Numbered from the stretch's first letter, positions 25,769-38,492 are shown. The stretch is DNA of 64,000 bases from Chrysomallon squamiferum (GCA_012295275.1 CM022674.1:11114675-11178674), one strand, 5' to 3'. Numbers and translations: made by a program. The notes: generated from the letters alone by a model not told the origin.

Positions 25769-25909
25769 CTTTGACCCTGACCGTATGACCCTATTGGCGT
25801 GAGGGGGCAGACCTGGGTCGCCATTGACAATTCCATTTTCTTCTCTGGGACATTCATTACAGTCACTGTTTGCCATCCCAGAACCAGCAAGGTGTTTTAG
25901 AAAACTGTC
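25769..25909 (-). CDS. PLEKHG5: PLEKHG5-like RhoGEF, exon 6: pre-RBD linker
   Basis: Seen: acceptor CGTTTTACAG|GACAGT and donor TCAAAG|GTTAGT; 141 nt, phase 0 in and out, residues 179-225 (47 codons). The peptide runs DSFLKHLAGSGMANSDC, contains NECPREENG, and ends RVIRSGSK. No vertebrate counterpart is recognised. Because it is a phase 0-0 exon of exactly 47 codons, it could be skipped without breaking the frame, so it is a good candidate for an alternatively spliced, lineage-specific insert. Two cysteines (C-x2-C, residues about 195 and 198) could be chance. Confidence that it is coding is high from splice sites and codon texture; its function is unknown. Confidence 0.78.
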
Positions 25910-26289
25910 CTGTAAAACGAAATAAAAACACCCCATGATTTTAATACTACTGTAACTCATTATACTATTACAAATGCTACACAGAAAGTCAGCATTGTAC
26001 ACTCAAGAGTCAAAGGGTTAATAAGAGATTTACATAATAATTAAATTGTAGAAAGGTAATAGTCACAGTGGTTAACTAAGTACTAATTGTAGAACTGTAC
26101 TACACTGTAGAACTGTCATAATTTTAACACAACTTGTTAAAACAAGCTTTTAATATGACCACTGTCATTGCGTTTAAAACAACAAGACAGATAATGATAA
26201 ACAATACAAAATAGTTAATGATAAAATAAAACAATAGTTATTATGGTTATAGACACAACAGTTAACAAAAAGTATAATACATTACTGAA

Positions 26290-26515
26290 CTGTTATAAAT
26301 ACAACTAAAACAAATATGTAGATTGTAGAACTAGTTAAAGCAAATACATACATTGTAGAACTGGTTACAACAAATTATATACATTGTAGAATTAGTTAAA
26401 ACAAATACATACATTGTAGAACTGGTTAGAACAAATACATACGTTGTAGAACTAGTTAAAACAAATAACATACATTGCGGAACTAGTTAAAACAAATACG
26501 TACATTGTGATAAGC
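26290..26515 (+). repeat. 30-bp tandem repeat, about seven copies
   Basis: Unit AAAACAAATACATACATTGT followed by AGAACTAGTT, with small substitutions between copies. Confidence 0.9.
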
Positions 26516-27479
26516 TGATAAACAAAGTAGAGGTAAATAACTGCTAGTAAAGTCTTTGTTGGTTACATAAACACAGTGTAAATTGACTGTGAATAAACAA
26601 ATAACACTCCCGCCAGTGATGGGTAAGATTTAAAGCTGGGAAATCAATAAATTGGATGTGTAGTGAAATAGCAGTAATCCATGGCGGTAGAAGGCAGAGA
26701 AAAATCAGGAAAATACAAAAAAAGAAGAAATCGTTATCAAAGTCAAATACAGGTTATACAGTGAAACCAGTTTAAAATGTTCTCTTCAGATTGATTTTGC
26801 AAATAATATTACAGTTTTAGCGAGAGTAAATTTCAGTGGAAGTAAAAGTCACAAGGGTTAAAAAGGAAAAAGAATCGGAGCAAGAGGAAAAGTTTTAAAA
26901 CCATCTCCACCTATTTGAATTGAAACTACTGCGTGTTCATTAAAATTCTGTTAATTACATTGTCATTTTGTGTATAGAGTTGGGTGTGTAGACACAAAAA
27001 GAAAAGCCTATAAATAAAATATCAAAATAGTATTACTACTCTACTAAAGATGCAGCAGCAGTAACAACAACATCAGTGACCACAACTAGTTCTGCAGCTA
27101 CTGCTAATAATAATAATAATTAAAGTAAAAATTAATAAATAAAATTCAATAAAAATGGAGAATAACTGAGTTTCTGATGGATGAATTAACAAGTTAATAG
27201 TTTCTCTCACCAGTAAGGGACAGACAGATGGCTGGATGTACTGATGGGTGGTTATATAAGACAATCAGTTAATAAATAATTTACAAATGGTAGAAACAAC
27301 AAAGCTAGTGTTCTTTATAAAATGGTTTTGCTCTGGTTTAAAATTCACTTTATAACAAGTTGTAAGTATAAAGTGGTTTCACAGTGGTTCAAGATGCACT
27401 GAATACATGGATGTAAGTACAAAATATTTTGTACAAAAAGGCTCCATTGATTTGAAATGCTCTTTATAAAAAGGAATGT

Positions 27480-28075
27480 TCTGGATAAAGTGGTTTCACC
27501 ATGGTATTAAATACACTGACTAAGGAAGTATCCTGGATAAAGTGGTTTCACCATGGTATTAAATACACTGTATAAGGAAGTATCCTGGATAAAGTGGTTT
27601 CACCATGGTATTAAATACACTGACTAAGGAAGTATCCTGGATAAAGTGGTTTCACCATGTTATTAAATACACTAAGGAAGTATCCTGGATAAAGTGGTTT
27701 CACCATGGTATTAAATACACTGACTAAGGAAGTATCCTGGATAAAGTGGTTTCACCATGTTATTAAATACACTAAGGAAGTATCCTGTATAAAGTGGTTT
27801 CACCATGTTATTAAATACACTAAGGAAGTATCCTGTATAAAGTGGTTTCACCATGGTATTAAATACACTGACAAGGAAGTATCCTGTATAAAGTGGTTTC
27901 ACCATGGTATTAAATACACTGACTAAGGAAGTATCCTGGATAAAGTGGTTTCACCATGTTATTAAATACACTGTATAAGGAAGTATTCTGGATAAAGTGG
28001 TTTCATTGTGGTTTTGAATATACTGTATAAGGAAGTGTTCTGTATAAAGTGGTTTCACTGTGGTTTTGAATACAT
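27480..28075 (+). repeat. 47/52-bp minisatellite, about 12 copies
   Basis: Unit AAGTATCCTGGATAAAGTGG followed by TTTCACCATGGTATTAAATACACTGAC, with length variants lacking the GACT segment and weaker diverged copies at the right end and near 27370. Confidence 0.95.
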
Positions 28076-28336
28076 TGCACTAGGTGGACAAAGTAATTGT
28101 ATCACTGTATGTTTAGTAACATCTGTTGAAGGTAGATAACACTAATATACAAAACACCTGTGTGCATGTCACCTGTACTGTAACATTGGTATAGTTTACT
28201 TTAACGTCACATACAGCTTTGCACTGCTTGTTTCTTTTTTTGTTTTGTTTAAGTGCAGTGGATTTATTATTTCAATTATAATTTGCAATAGTTATTTATT
28301 TATTTATAACTTTGTTTGTTTTTTGCTTTCTTTTCT

Positions 28337-28338
<2 letters not shown>

Positions 28339-28391
<53 letters not shown>

Positions 28392-28402
28392 TATTATTAT
28401 TA
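28339..28402 (+). repeat. (ATT)n tract
   Basis: About 20 units of ATT with minor interruptions inside the intron between exons 5 and 6. Confidence 0.95.
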
Positions 28403-28874
28403 CGGTTATTATTATTTTAAAACTATTTATTGGATTTTAATTTGAGCCAATTTATAGAACTCATGGCTTTAACTTTATTTAATGTAGAAATCAAATTAAA
28501 TTGGTAAAAGCAAAAATATAAACTATATTTAAAAAGTTTATTAACTTACTTACACAAAAGTCAGCTATCTCATTTCTAAATTCAGATATCAAAATTATTC
28601 ATCATAGTTTATCAGCACTGTCAAAAAATGATATTATACTTCTCAAGTGGTTTCAGTTATTTTAAACTTATCACTAAACTAGATTTTTGACATCAGAAAT
28701 AAAGTTTTTATCATATTAGAATTTTTCAGTTGAACTATATTTATATTTTGCCCATTTTTCCATAATACTTTATAAATGCATTTTAAGACATAAGGAACTT
28801 TTTGCTATAGTCTTTGTAAAACCAGTTGTTTGGTGGGTGGAATGGGCAATAAAAACACTAAATGATAAACTTAC

Positions 28875-28950
28875 ATTTTTACTTATACTTTTCTTCTTGT
28901 AAGCCTTTTTTCTCTTCAGTTTTGTTTCATGATGGCTGGGAGTGTACGCC
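28875..28950 (-). CDS. PLEKHG5: PLEKHG5-like RhoGEF, exon 5: basic linker
   Basis: Seen: acceptor ATTTTCTAG|GGCGTA and donor AAAAAT|GTAAGT; 76 nt, phase 2 in and phase 0 out, residues 153-178. The peptide is strongly basic (TKLKRKKAYKKKSISK). Known: vertebrate PLEKHG5 has a lysine/arginine-rich stretch (KLSKKKARRRH) in the corresponding position just before the Ras-binding domain. Inference: the cluster could serve as a membrane-contact or nuclear-localisation segment, but the sequence alone does not decide. About 390 bp of TAA/AAC trinucleotide repeat ends only about nine bases upstream of the exon, so the polypyrimidine tract of this acceptor is largely made of the repeat (TTA units on the transcribed strand). 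Confidence 0.8.
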
Positions 28951-28958
28951 CTAGAAAA

Positions 28959-29345
28959 TAGTAATAATAATAATAACAATAACAATAACAATAACAATAA
29001 CAATAATAATAATAATAATCATATTAATAATATTAATAATAGTAATAATAATAATAACAATAATAATAATAGTAATAATGGTAATAATAATAATAACAAC
29101 AATAATATTAATATTAATAATAATGTTAATAATAATAATAACAATAAAAATTAATAACAATAATTAATAATAAAAATAAAAATAATAATAGTAATAATAA
29201 TAGTAATAATAATAATAATAATAATAGTAATAATACTTATAATAAAAATAATAATAATAATAATAATAATAACAGTAATAGTAATAATAATAATAGTAAC
29301 AGTAATAATATAAATAATATTAAAAACAATAATAATAAATAAATA
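28959..29345 (+). repeat. TAA/AAC trinucleotide-rich tract
   Basis: Nearly 390 bp of TAA, AAC and TAG triplets. Its left end is about nine bases from exon 5, so it forms the pyrimidine tract of that acceptor on the minus strand. Confidence 0.95.
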
Positions 29346-29825
29346 AATAAATTAATAAATTTCTGTTCACATCACTTCAATATATAATATAACATAATAT
29401 ATATATAAAACATGATCAAGCAGATTCATAAAATATTTGTGTAGATAGTTAATACAGAGTTACTGGCCTTTATAACAAAATTATCTTTCTGCCACATTAA
29501 TCTATGTAAGAAAGAGTTGTCACCCTTCATCAGTGTCCATTAATTATTATTATTATTATTAATCCTTTTGGACACTAATCCCAGTAATGCTGAATACTGC
29601 TGATTTTAGATAAACAAACACTCATATATATGTATACATTGTTTCCAACAGACAGACAGACAGACAGACAGACATACTAACTCACTCATACAAATACTTA
29701 TACAAACAGACATATACAAACATATATATATATCCTCAAATAAATACGCACATACATATGTAAACATAAAAACACACACATAAACAAACATACAGAGAGA
29801 TACCCATCCAGACACATAAATATAT

Positions 29826-29835
29826 ACACACACAA

Positions 29836-29894
<59 letters not shown>

Positions 29895-29940
29895 TACACA
29901 CACAAACACACACACAAACACACACACACACAACACAAAC
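29826..29940 (+). repeat. (CA)n tract with ACAA interruptions
   Basis: Interrupted CA repeat lying about 25 bp past the exon 4 donor on the transcribed strand. Confidence 0.95.
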
Positions 29941-29961
29941 AAATACCAGGGCAGTACTTAC

Positions 29962-30085
29962 CGGTTGAGGGAATCACTCTTTTTGATGTAGAGTCCATCA
30001 GTAACATCGTCTTCCTCGGTGTCAGCGTCGCTGTGTGCGCCAGTCTTAGACTCACACACTGACTGCTGCTGTACCACCGGCTTCC
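29962..30085 (-). CDS. PLEKHG5: PLEKHG5-like RhoGEF, exon 4: acidic linker
   Basis: Seen: acceptor TTTTGACAG|GGAAGC and donor CCG|GTAAGT; 124 nt, phase 1 in and phase 2 out, residues 112-153. The peptide has a polar start (KPVVQQQSVCESKTG) and an acidic core (DADTEEDDVTDG), then YIKKSDSLNR. Known: the vertebrate protein has an acidic, low-complexity linker at the same place, between the Cys-rich module and the basic stretch. No domain is recognised. Both flanking introns are repeats: about 570 bp of TTTG-type repeat upstream on the transcribed strand, ending at the acceptor, and a (GT)n tract about 25 nt after the donor. GC content and dinucleotide use differ sharply from both flanks, which supports a selected exon. 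Confidence 0.82.
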
Positions 30086-30089
30086 CTGT

Positions 30090-30655
30090 CAAAACACAAA
30101 CACACGTAAACAAACAAACAAACAAACACACGTAAACAACAAACATAAACAAATATAAACAAACAAACACATGTAAACAAACAAATAAATATAAATAAAC
30201 AAACAAACACACGTAAACAAACAAATAAATATAAATAAACAAACAAACTAACAAACACATATAAACAAACACACGTAAACACACAAACAAACAAATAAAC
30301 AAACAAACATACAAATATAAACAAACAAACAAAAACACGTAAACAAACAAACAAACACACAAACAAACTAACAAACACATATAAACAAACAAACATAAAC
30401 AAACAAACAAATAAACAAACACACAAAAAACAAATATAAAAAAACATAAACAAACAAACAAACAAATATGAACAAACAAACAAACAAATATGAACAAAAA
30501 CAAAGAAATAAATATAAATAAACAAATAAACAAACACACAAATATAAATAAACAAACAAATAAATAAATATAAATAAACAAACAAACATACAAACAAACA
30601 AACAAAGAAATAATTAGATAAATAAATAGATAAGTAAATAAATAAATAAATAGAC
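30090..30655 (+). repeat. AAAC/AAAT tetranucleotide array
   Basis: Over 500 bp of AAAC, AAAT and ACACGT-type units. On the minus strand it is a T/G-rich tract ending at the exon 4 acceptor. Confidence 0.95.
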
Positions 30656-30792
30656 AGTTAGATTAACAGACAAACAGATGGATAGTCAAGTAAGTAAATA
30701 AATAAATAATGTAGCTTATTAAATTTGTATATTTGAGTTTTAATGTGCAAATATTCACTGTACATATGTGAATCTTCTTTTTGTTTTTGGTT

Positions 30793-30893
30793 ATGTATGT
30801 ATGTATGTATGTATGTATGTATGTATGTATGTATGTATGTGTGTGTATGTGTGTATGTGTGTATGTATGTGTGTATGTATGTATGTATGTATG
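30793..30893 (+). repeat. (ATGT)n/(GTGT) array
   Basis: Tetranucleotide ATGT repeat with GTGT interruptions in the intron between exons 3 and 4. Confidence 0.97.
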
Positions 30894-31141
30894 CACATTC
30901 AAGTTTTATAGTACATTTATTAATTCTATTTATTCATAATCACTTTAATATTATTTATTAAATACATTTATATCAAACAGAGTAAACAAAAATGAAATTA
31001 GCACAATTTTTCTTTCCTTATACAAGATTTAAATATAATCTTGAAAGGATATTAATCATTTCAGATTAAAACAGTAAAAGAAATAATTATAATAAAGTAA
31101 AACTTTAACACATAGATAGTGTTTTTGGTTGATATACCCAC

Positions 31142-31271
31142 GTTTTCTAGGTGCATCAAGTACAAGATGGCCGCTTGAATCAGTGTTGTTATGGATACTG
31201 AGGTCACACTCCCTGCATAGCAACAGAGGTCTGTCACTATTGTTTTCTGAACACTCAGGGTGGTGGCATAT
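31142..31271 (-). CDS. PLEKHG5: PLEKHG5-like RhoGEF, exon 3: Cys/His core of zinc-binding-like module
   Basis: Seen: acceptor GTTTTAG|ATATGC and donor C|GTGGGT; 130 nt, phase 0 in and phase 1 out, residues 69-112. The peptide begins ICHHPEC (Cys70, Cys75), then has LLLCRECD (Cys87, Cys90), His95 and His103, and ends APRK. Known: human PLEKHG5 has VCHHADC, then NLCEACD, then histidines at matching distances, so homology is clear despite modest identity. Together with exon 2 the ligand series is C-x4-C-x9-C-x4-C-x11-C-x2-C-x4-H-x7-H, which resembles a B-box or zinc-ribbon arrangement. A second possible donor nine bases downstream (GTATAT) would shift the frame and bring a stop in the next exon, so GTGGGT is preferred. 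This is the first exon shared by isoforms A and B. Confidence 0.85.
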
Positions 31272-31537
31272 CTAAAACAAAAAATTAAAATTAAAATTAA
31301 AATTAAATTTTTAAATAATATAAAATAATTTATAATAATGACTGTAAAATTGCACTTCACATTTCAGAATTAAAATATTATTAACTAATACACTAATATT
31401 GTTTTAGTTTAATTATTTCAGTATTTTGTTCTATACAAATAAATCTGTAGCAATGCTTAGCATTTTAAAAAACACCAACAACAGTATATAAGTTAATTTA
31501 ATATATGACAGTGCAACCCTTTGAAAAAGTATGTTTT

Positions 31538-31538
31538 G

Positions 31539-31578
<40 letters not shown>

Positions 31579-31596
31579 ATGTGTGTGTGTGCATAT
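31538..31596 (+). repeat. (GT)n tract
   Basis: GT repeat interrupted once by GCAT, in the intron upstream of exon 3. Confidence 0.97.
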
Positions 31597-31976
31597 GATG
31601 AAATATGTTTTAAAAACATTTATATATATTTAAAAATGGGAATGATAATATGCATATTTAACATATTTGTAAAAACATGGATGACAATAGAGATGTGTGT
31701 TTTGTGTGTATTTGTATGTCTGTATTTATGTGTATGTGTGTTTGTTCAGAAAGATAGACAGATGGACAGACAGACAAACATACAGACAGACAGATAGATA
31801 GATAGAGACAGATTAAAAAACATGTTTAACAATCTGTATTTTTAAAAATAAATATGAAAATGTATGACAATATATGTTTCTTATAAAAAGTGATGTATAA
31901 AATACAATGTATGTCCTTTCTGCTCCACAGCATACATAGAAATGAGATTCTATATCAGCTACATCATTATAACATC

Positions 31977-31983
<7 letters not shown>

Positions 31984-32056
<73 letters not shown>
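31984..32056 (+). repeat. (CA)n tract
   Basis: About 36 perfect CA units. Confidence 0.98.
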
Positions 32057-32060
<4 letters not shown>

Positions 32061-32606
32061 TGCAGACACAGACAAACAGACACAAACAAACAGAGATGCC
32101 TGGACAAACATTAAAATTTCAGAAGTATCATACAGACAGACTTAACGAATGTGACACACACCTTTTATTACCTTACACAAACAAACACCTGTAAGAAAGG
32201 TAAGTAAAAAGTGTACACAGTGCTTGTCTCTGAGCTGAGCATGTTGTCAGAAGTGTCAGTGAAATGTTAATGTTTGTCACCCAGCTTGTACAAACCTGTT
32301 GATACAAAGAGGTGTTTCCAAAATCACAGTGACAGCTCAATTCTTTCAGAATGTCATTATTTATTTATTTATTCTAATTTTATTTATTTATTTATGAAGG
32401 TATTTATTCACTTATTTATTTACTTTATTTATTTATTCATTTATTTATTGGTATTTTTATGACTGTATCTCCACCTATTAATGTACATAAAATAATGTAA
32501 TAACCGAATAATTGTTTTTGTTTATTCAATCATTTACTAGTATATGCTAATTTGTTATATAGCTGTTGATATCAAGTGGATCCTGTGTAGGCATATGCTT
32601 TTCTGT

Positions 32607-32621
32607 CGTGTGTGTGTGTGT

Positions 32622-32663
<42 letters not shown>
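32607..32663 (+). repeat. (GT)n tract
   Basis: GT repeat with one GG interruption. Confidence 0.97.
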
Positions 32664-32664
<1 letters not shown>

Positions 32665-32927
32665 TTGACTGAATGTGCATATATATGTTTATGGATGTAT
32701 ATCTATACATTCTTTACCTTCATTCTTTAATAAACTTTTTTTTTTCTCTTAGAGTTATTATTTCATAGTTTTTGAATTTTATTTTATATGTCACTAATTA
32801 TTATCTGTATATTCCTTTATGTTACAAGTATTGCTACAGAACTTGTTTATTAAAAATACATGGTATGTGCTATTGTATCAATGGAATGATGCATATAAAA
32901 TATATTTTTGTTTATCAGTTAGATAAA

Positions 32928-33120
<193 letters not shown>

Positions 33121-33354
33121 CAGAGAAACACTGACAGAAAAAAGAGTGAGACAGAAGGATAGAGAAAACATTAAATATATAAAAATGTCAGCAGTTTGGA
33201 ATACGAGTAAACTGTGTTAAAGTACAGAAGGGTCAGGATTCCCTTAGCCCCACCCTGCATCAGCTGAGCACCATTTTATATTTATGAATCAAAACTCGTT
33301 TGACATTTGTTAAAAATATACATACACAGAATAAAAAAAGTCTTTAAAATACAT

Positions 33355-33561
33355 TTATACAGATGTATAAGGAAACTGGCCTGTGGTTTTATTGTTCAGA
33401 CTGATAATTCGACATGAGGAGGAAGTGCCAGACTGTGTATTAAAAACAACGGGAGATGAATACAACTTGTATTTAACATGATGAGGTGTCACATACGACT
33501 GAGTGTGTACAATAACCTCGTTATTCCAGCACACTTGATAGACAGACAGTAAATAACACAC
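33355..33561 (-). other. Unassigned open frame, minus strand
   Basis: A 68-codon frame with non-repetitive composition (for example QVCWNNEVIVHTQSYVTPHH) ending in a stop. It lies in the intron upstream of exon 3. No clear phase-compatible splice sites were found and no family is recognised. Confidence 0.18.
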
Positions 33562-34087
33562 TGAATTAACATGTAAGTCAGCGGGTTTCTTCTTTTTATG
33601 CTCAAAACTCAGCTTTTTTTATGCTTCTGTAAATTTTTATTTTTATTTTTCATAATGATAAAGGATCATTCACTGTCAAACATGTCTAGTTATCTAAATG
33701 GATGTGTTCACAAATACATGCAAGAATGTATACGTATACATAACTTTATACAATATATAGCTACATAGATATGTGCACACATGCTTTGACACAAACACAC
33801 ATATACACATGCATCTCTGTGTGTGTGTGTGTGTGTGTATCTATATACATACACACACAAACATCTATATATATACACACACACAAACACACACACACAC
33901 ACAAACAGACACACACATACTGCAATAATAATAGTGATAGTGACAATGATAATGGTAATTGTAATAACAGTAATAATGATGATGTTGATGATTATAATGG
34001 TAATAATAACAGCAATAATAATAAAACAACAACAACATCAACACTACCACCACCACCACCACCACCAACATCTGCAACAGTAGTAAA

Positions 34088-34340
34088 GTAATAACACTAA
34101 TGTATCTAAACTTACAGACAACAGCTGCAACACTAATACAGTAATAACACTAATGTATCTAAACTTACAGACAACAGCTGCAACACTAATAAAGTAATAA
34201 CACTAATGTATCTAAACTTACAGACAACAGCTGCAACACTAATACAGTAATAACACTAATGTATCTAAACTTACAGACAACAGCTGCAACACTAATAAAG
34301 TAATAACACTAATGTATCTAAACTTACAGACAACAGCTGA
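34088..34340 (+). repeat. 53-bp tandem repeat, about 4.8 copies
   Basis: Copies begin at 34088, 34141, 34194, 34247 and 34300 with period exactly 53 and only a C/A difference (AATACAG versus AATAAAG). The unit contains ACTTACAGACAACAGCTG, which on the transcribed minus strand reads TCT|GTAAGT, a strong donor-like sequence. Confidence 0.95.
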
Positions 34341-34664
34341 ACAGCATCAAAAATATTATTTAATTTCTCTCTGTGTAAAAAAGACTTTTCGAACAAACTT
34401 CCCAAATTTTTCAAACTCCACAATTCCATGGTGCCAGTGTTCAATACATGACTATCCACAAAGCTACAGATATCTACAGAGAACAACATGTACTAATACA
34501 GACAGTAATATAGATATATTCCAAATATTACCATAGTATCACATATTGTTATTATTCATGGGGTGTAATACAAATAGATATTCACTGCGTGTCATACGAT
34601 ATGAAGTAACAGAGAAAGTTCAGTCTGTGTGTTATGTATAGACACTGACAGTTTAACATGCCAG

Positions 34665-34740
34665 ACTTGCTGGCACATTGGTTAAGCAAGCTGCCATAGG
34701 TACTAGGATCAAATCTTTGAGTGTGTTCCTTGTCTGGGCT
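34665..34740 (+). mobile_element. tRNA-derived SINE-like fragment
   Basis: TGGCACATTGGTTAAGCAAG (A box-like) is followed at tRNA spacing by AGGATCAAATC (B box-like). This looks like a decayed SINE head. Confidence 0.5.
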
Positions 34741-34799
34741 AATAGGTCTTCAATTTCAGGAATGATTTTATCAGTTTTCTCTCTATTTCTCCACTCATT

Positions 34800-34806
<7 letters not shown>

Positions 34807-34881
<75 letters not shown>

Positions 34882-34946
34882 CTCTCTTTCTCTCTCTCTC
34901 AGACTCTCTCTCTCTCTTTCTTTCTCTCTCTCTCACTCTCTCGCTC
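34807..34946 (+). repeat. (CT)n tract
   Basis: About 70 bp of pure CT followed by CT with TTT, GC and AC interruptions; homopyrimidine. Confidence 0.98.
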
Positions 34947-35787
34947 TCAATTTGTCTCATTAGCTTTTATTTTCATTCCTTTCTCATCCTTTTTCTTTCT
35001 TATTCTGTTAAATATATTCAAAACAACAGGCAAAGAGATACTAAAACACTAAAATCATCTAACAAAATCACTTACTACATTACATTATTACTTTTTAACA
35101 TACAAATTTTCTTTAAAAGTTTATCATAACTTTTTTGAATTTTTTTTCTCTTTATTTTTGTTCTACTTACTCAGGTATTTTTGTTTTTCATCATCTGCCT
35201 AGTTTTCTCATCCTGCAAACCCATCTTTTCAGGGCAGAGTTAATTTAAACAACTGATTTTAAAAAGATAAAAAGACAAACAGTACAACACATGTTGTATT
35301 TGTTGTCTGCAGTAGTTACCCCTTTATGTTCTCTTTTCACTAACCAATGCTTCATATTTTAGAGGTTTTTTGTAGACAAAAGAAATGAAAGAAATGTCAT
35401 GACAAATACTAACCAATAGTAACTATCACTGGCACAGTCTTTGTGCACAATTTGCAAAGACAGTCTGATAAGCTGGAAATTCTGAAACCATCAGACTTAA
35501 TGTCGAAAACTGGAAACAAAAAGTATCCATATTCATAGGTAAAATTTCTGCATCATCCTATTCATTTCTATTTATCTGTCAAACAATCTGTTTTTCTGTT
35601 TATTATATATAATTATTTAGATTATACAAATAAATATTTTGTTTCTTAACCCTGAATCCATACACAAATGTATGGATGCACACCTCTGCACACACTTATA
35701 AACAGACATACATAAACATATGTATTCATGGTCACCCACCACACACCCACATGCACTCTCACAATCACATATTCTCACACACAAACA

Positions 35788-35823
<36 letters not shown>

Positions 35824-36321
35824 AAAACACACATAATTCACAACCATCAATCTTCCATCAACAAATTCAGTGACGCTATCATATTTCTGGGGTAAAATTC
35901 AATTAAAAGGTTTAACAAAAACATCCAGTTTGTTCACCCCTTTAATCCCATCTCCTAAGGACATAGAGACTGTTTGAATAACTCCTGTGATTTGTTAAGT
36001 TATTAAACACACACTCACATAACGGAGTTATTTACCTTTGTGACCATGTAACACTTGCAAGGCTTACATATTTACTGTTCTGATCACATAACACAATGTA
36101 CATACTAACCTCACTGGTTACAAACCTGTAAAGTGGGTTACAGAGATGTTGTGTAACACAATTTGCTGTAACAGCAGATTTAGAAGTTTCAATATTTTTA
36201 ATCACTGGTTAATGTAGTAGAAAATATTTTTTGTTTTTATTAATGGTTGATAAGATAATTAAATTCATTCAAACGCAGGTATAGACAGATACATATTGAC
36301 AAATATGCATACATTAGCACA

Positions 36322-36450
36322 TTCATATACATACATACATGCATAATATGTTCATAGACATACATATACATGCATAATACATTCATAGACATACATATAC
36401 ATGCATAATACATTCATAGACATACATATACAAGCATAATACATTCATAA
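36322..36450 (+). repeat. 36-bp tandem repeat, about 3.5 copies
   Basis: Unit ATACATGCATAATACATTCA followed by TAGACATACATAT, in near-identical copies. Confidence 0.9.
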
Positions 36451-37548
36451 AAGTAAACAGACACACAAACAGAGAAAACACACAAACACAACACAAACTT
36501 ACATACACGTACACTAAGTACCCACATACACCCACACACACTTTTAGACACACAGATGCACTGACTCAACAAGGTAACTAAATTAATACACATGAGGTCA
36601 CACCCATATTTTATGGAATAAATTTTATATGACTGTAAAATTTTACAGCAGGTATATACATTAAAATGTCATAATATTTAAATAAAACTGTGTATGTTTT
36701 GAATAATGCATTTGTATTGTGCATCTGTTTTAAACTTTGCATGATATGTATTCAAATTATAGTCCTTGTATCAAAATTTTCACCTGATCCATGTTTAATG
36801 TAGAATATCTGTAAAACTTTGTATTTATTACCTAAATAGCATATATAATATTTATCATATTGCTCAATCATATAATAAATATATTCTATTACTTTACATT
36901 ATACTATACCATACTATACTATAGTTACATAATTATAGTATAATTATACTGTATTATGCTATACTATACAAAACTATACACTATTTTATCCTACCATAGT
37001 ACAGTAAAATATTGTACTCTGTTCTACACCTCACTATATTATACAAGACTAAACAATATTATACAATACTAAATTATACTGTATTATGATATATATATTA
37101 CATTATATTATATAATGTTATATTGCATTATATTACTTATATTATGCTGTTATATTATATTATATTATATTTCAGAAATATATGTGATATGATATATGAT
37201 TAAGATACACATAAGAAAAGACATCATAGAATATGATATTATGAGTGTGAAAAGGCACACAATACAGAAATGTTCCTATTCACAAAATGCTTTTTACACA
37301 GAAGTGAGACAGGATGTAGCTATAAAACGCGAGTGTGTAAACTAGTTTTGTTACTTTGTATCAACTCAGTAAGCTGTAGACACCTGAACAGAGCAAAGAT
37401 TTATAGTTTTAAAATGCAAACAAAAAGAAAGAAAAATTAAAAAGAAAAAAAAAAAAAAACTGAAAAGGAAGTGAAGACATAGATCAAGCAGGGAAAAGAG
37501 AGGTTGCCACAAGACAGAAAGAGATATGAGAGGGAAATGTGTATATAA

Positions 37549-37558
37549 TGTGTGTGTG

Positions 37559-37592
<34 letters not shown>

Positions 37593-37617
37593 CATGTTGT
37601 GTGTGTGTGTGTTTGTT
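37549..37617 (+). repeat. (GT)n tract
   Basis: GT repeat with TTTG and GCATGTT interruptions. Confidence 0.96.
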
Positions 37618-38410
37618 AAGAGAGAGAGAGTGAAAAAAAAAAAGAGATAAGAGAACGACAGAGGTAAAAAGTTGAGAGAGAAAGATAGGAGAGGAAAGCA
37701 AGAAAAAGAAAAAATGATTTTTTTTTAAAGTAAAACTTGAAGAGGCTGGAACAAGAGATAGTGAAAATAACAAAAAGAAAATGAATTAGATTAACAGACA
37801 ATGAGAGACAGAATGAGAGTAGAAGTAGGATCAAAAAGTGAAAAAGACTAAAAAAATCAATATAATGTATTCAGGAACAATTATAGTAATAATAAAGAAT
37901 ACAATGAAAGTCTTACAGTGTTGTCACTTTGAAAGTTTCACAATGTTCTAACATAAAAGGATGAAATTTACTGCTTAAGTAACAAGTAGAGCAGAACTTA
38001 TTAACATAATTTATGAGATAAATTCCGTGGATAATAAAAATAAAAAAGTCAGAATTTTCCTAAGGTGACATATTAATGTTTAACTCAATGAATTTCATTA
38101 TCTGCATGATCTTACTTTTCATTCTATTTATTTTTAGAATTTTTTTCTTTAAAGTTTTCAAAAGATTTTTATTTTACATTACTTTTTTTCAAAAGTCTTT
38201 CTTTCTGTAATAACTTTATATTGATTAATTTTATTTAAATGTTATTTTTTTTGTTCTTACAAAGTCATGATGGGGTTCATGAAGAAATCCAGGCACAGGA
38301 CATTTAAATAACAGTTATAACAGTTAGGTGTCAAACATACATCTTGCATATCTATATAGTATCTTCACTGATGTCCTTCATAAAGCTACTCAACAACAAA
38401 CATAATCAAT

Positions 38411-38492
<82 letters not shown>
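38411..38492 (+). repeat. (CT)n tract
   Basis: About 40 perfect CT units followed by a short GT run, 300 bp from the donor of the isoform B exon. Confidence 0.98.

Noticed and set aside
27705-27926. Repeat protein frames such as VKPLYTGYFLSVFN
   Set aside because: The frame is broken wherever 47- and 52-bp units alternate. It is a non-coding minisatellite.
29958-30605. 215-codon frame ending in the exon 4 peptide
   Set aside because: Only the last 41 codons are exon 4. The rest is a TTTG repeat upstream of the acceptor.
31061-31360. 99-codon minus-strand frame over exon 3
   Set aside because: A shadow in the wrong frame. The spliced phase-0 frame gives the conserved CHHPEC and LCRECD.
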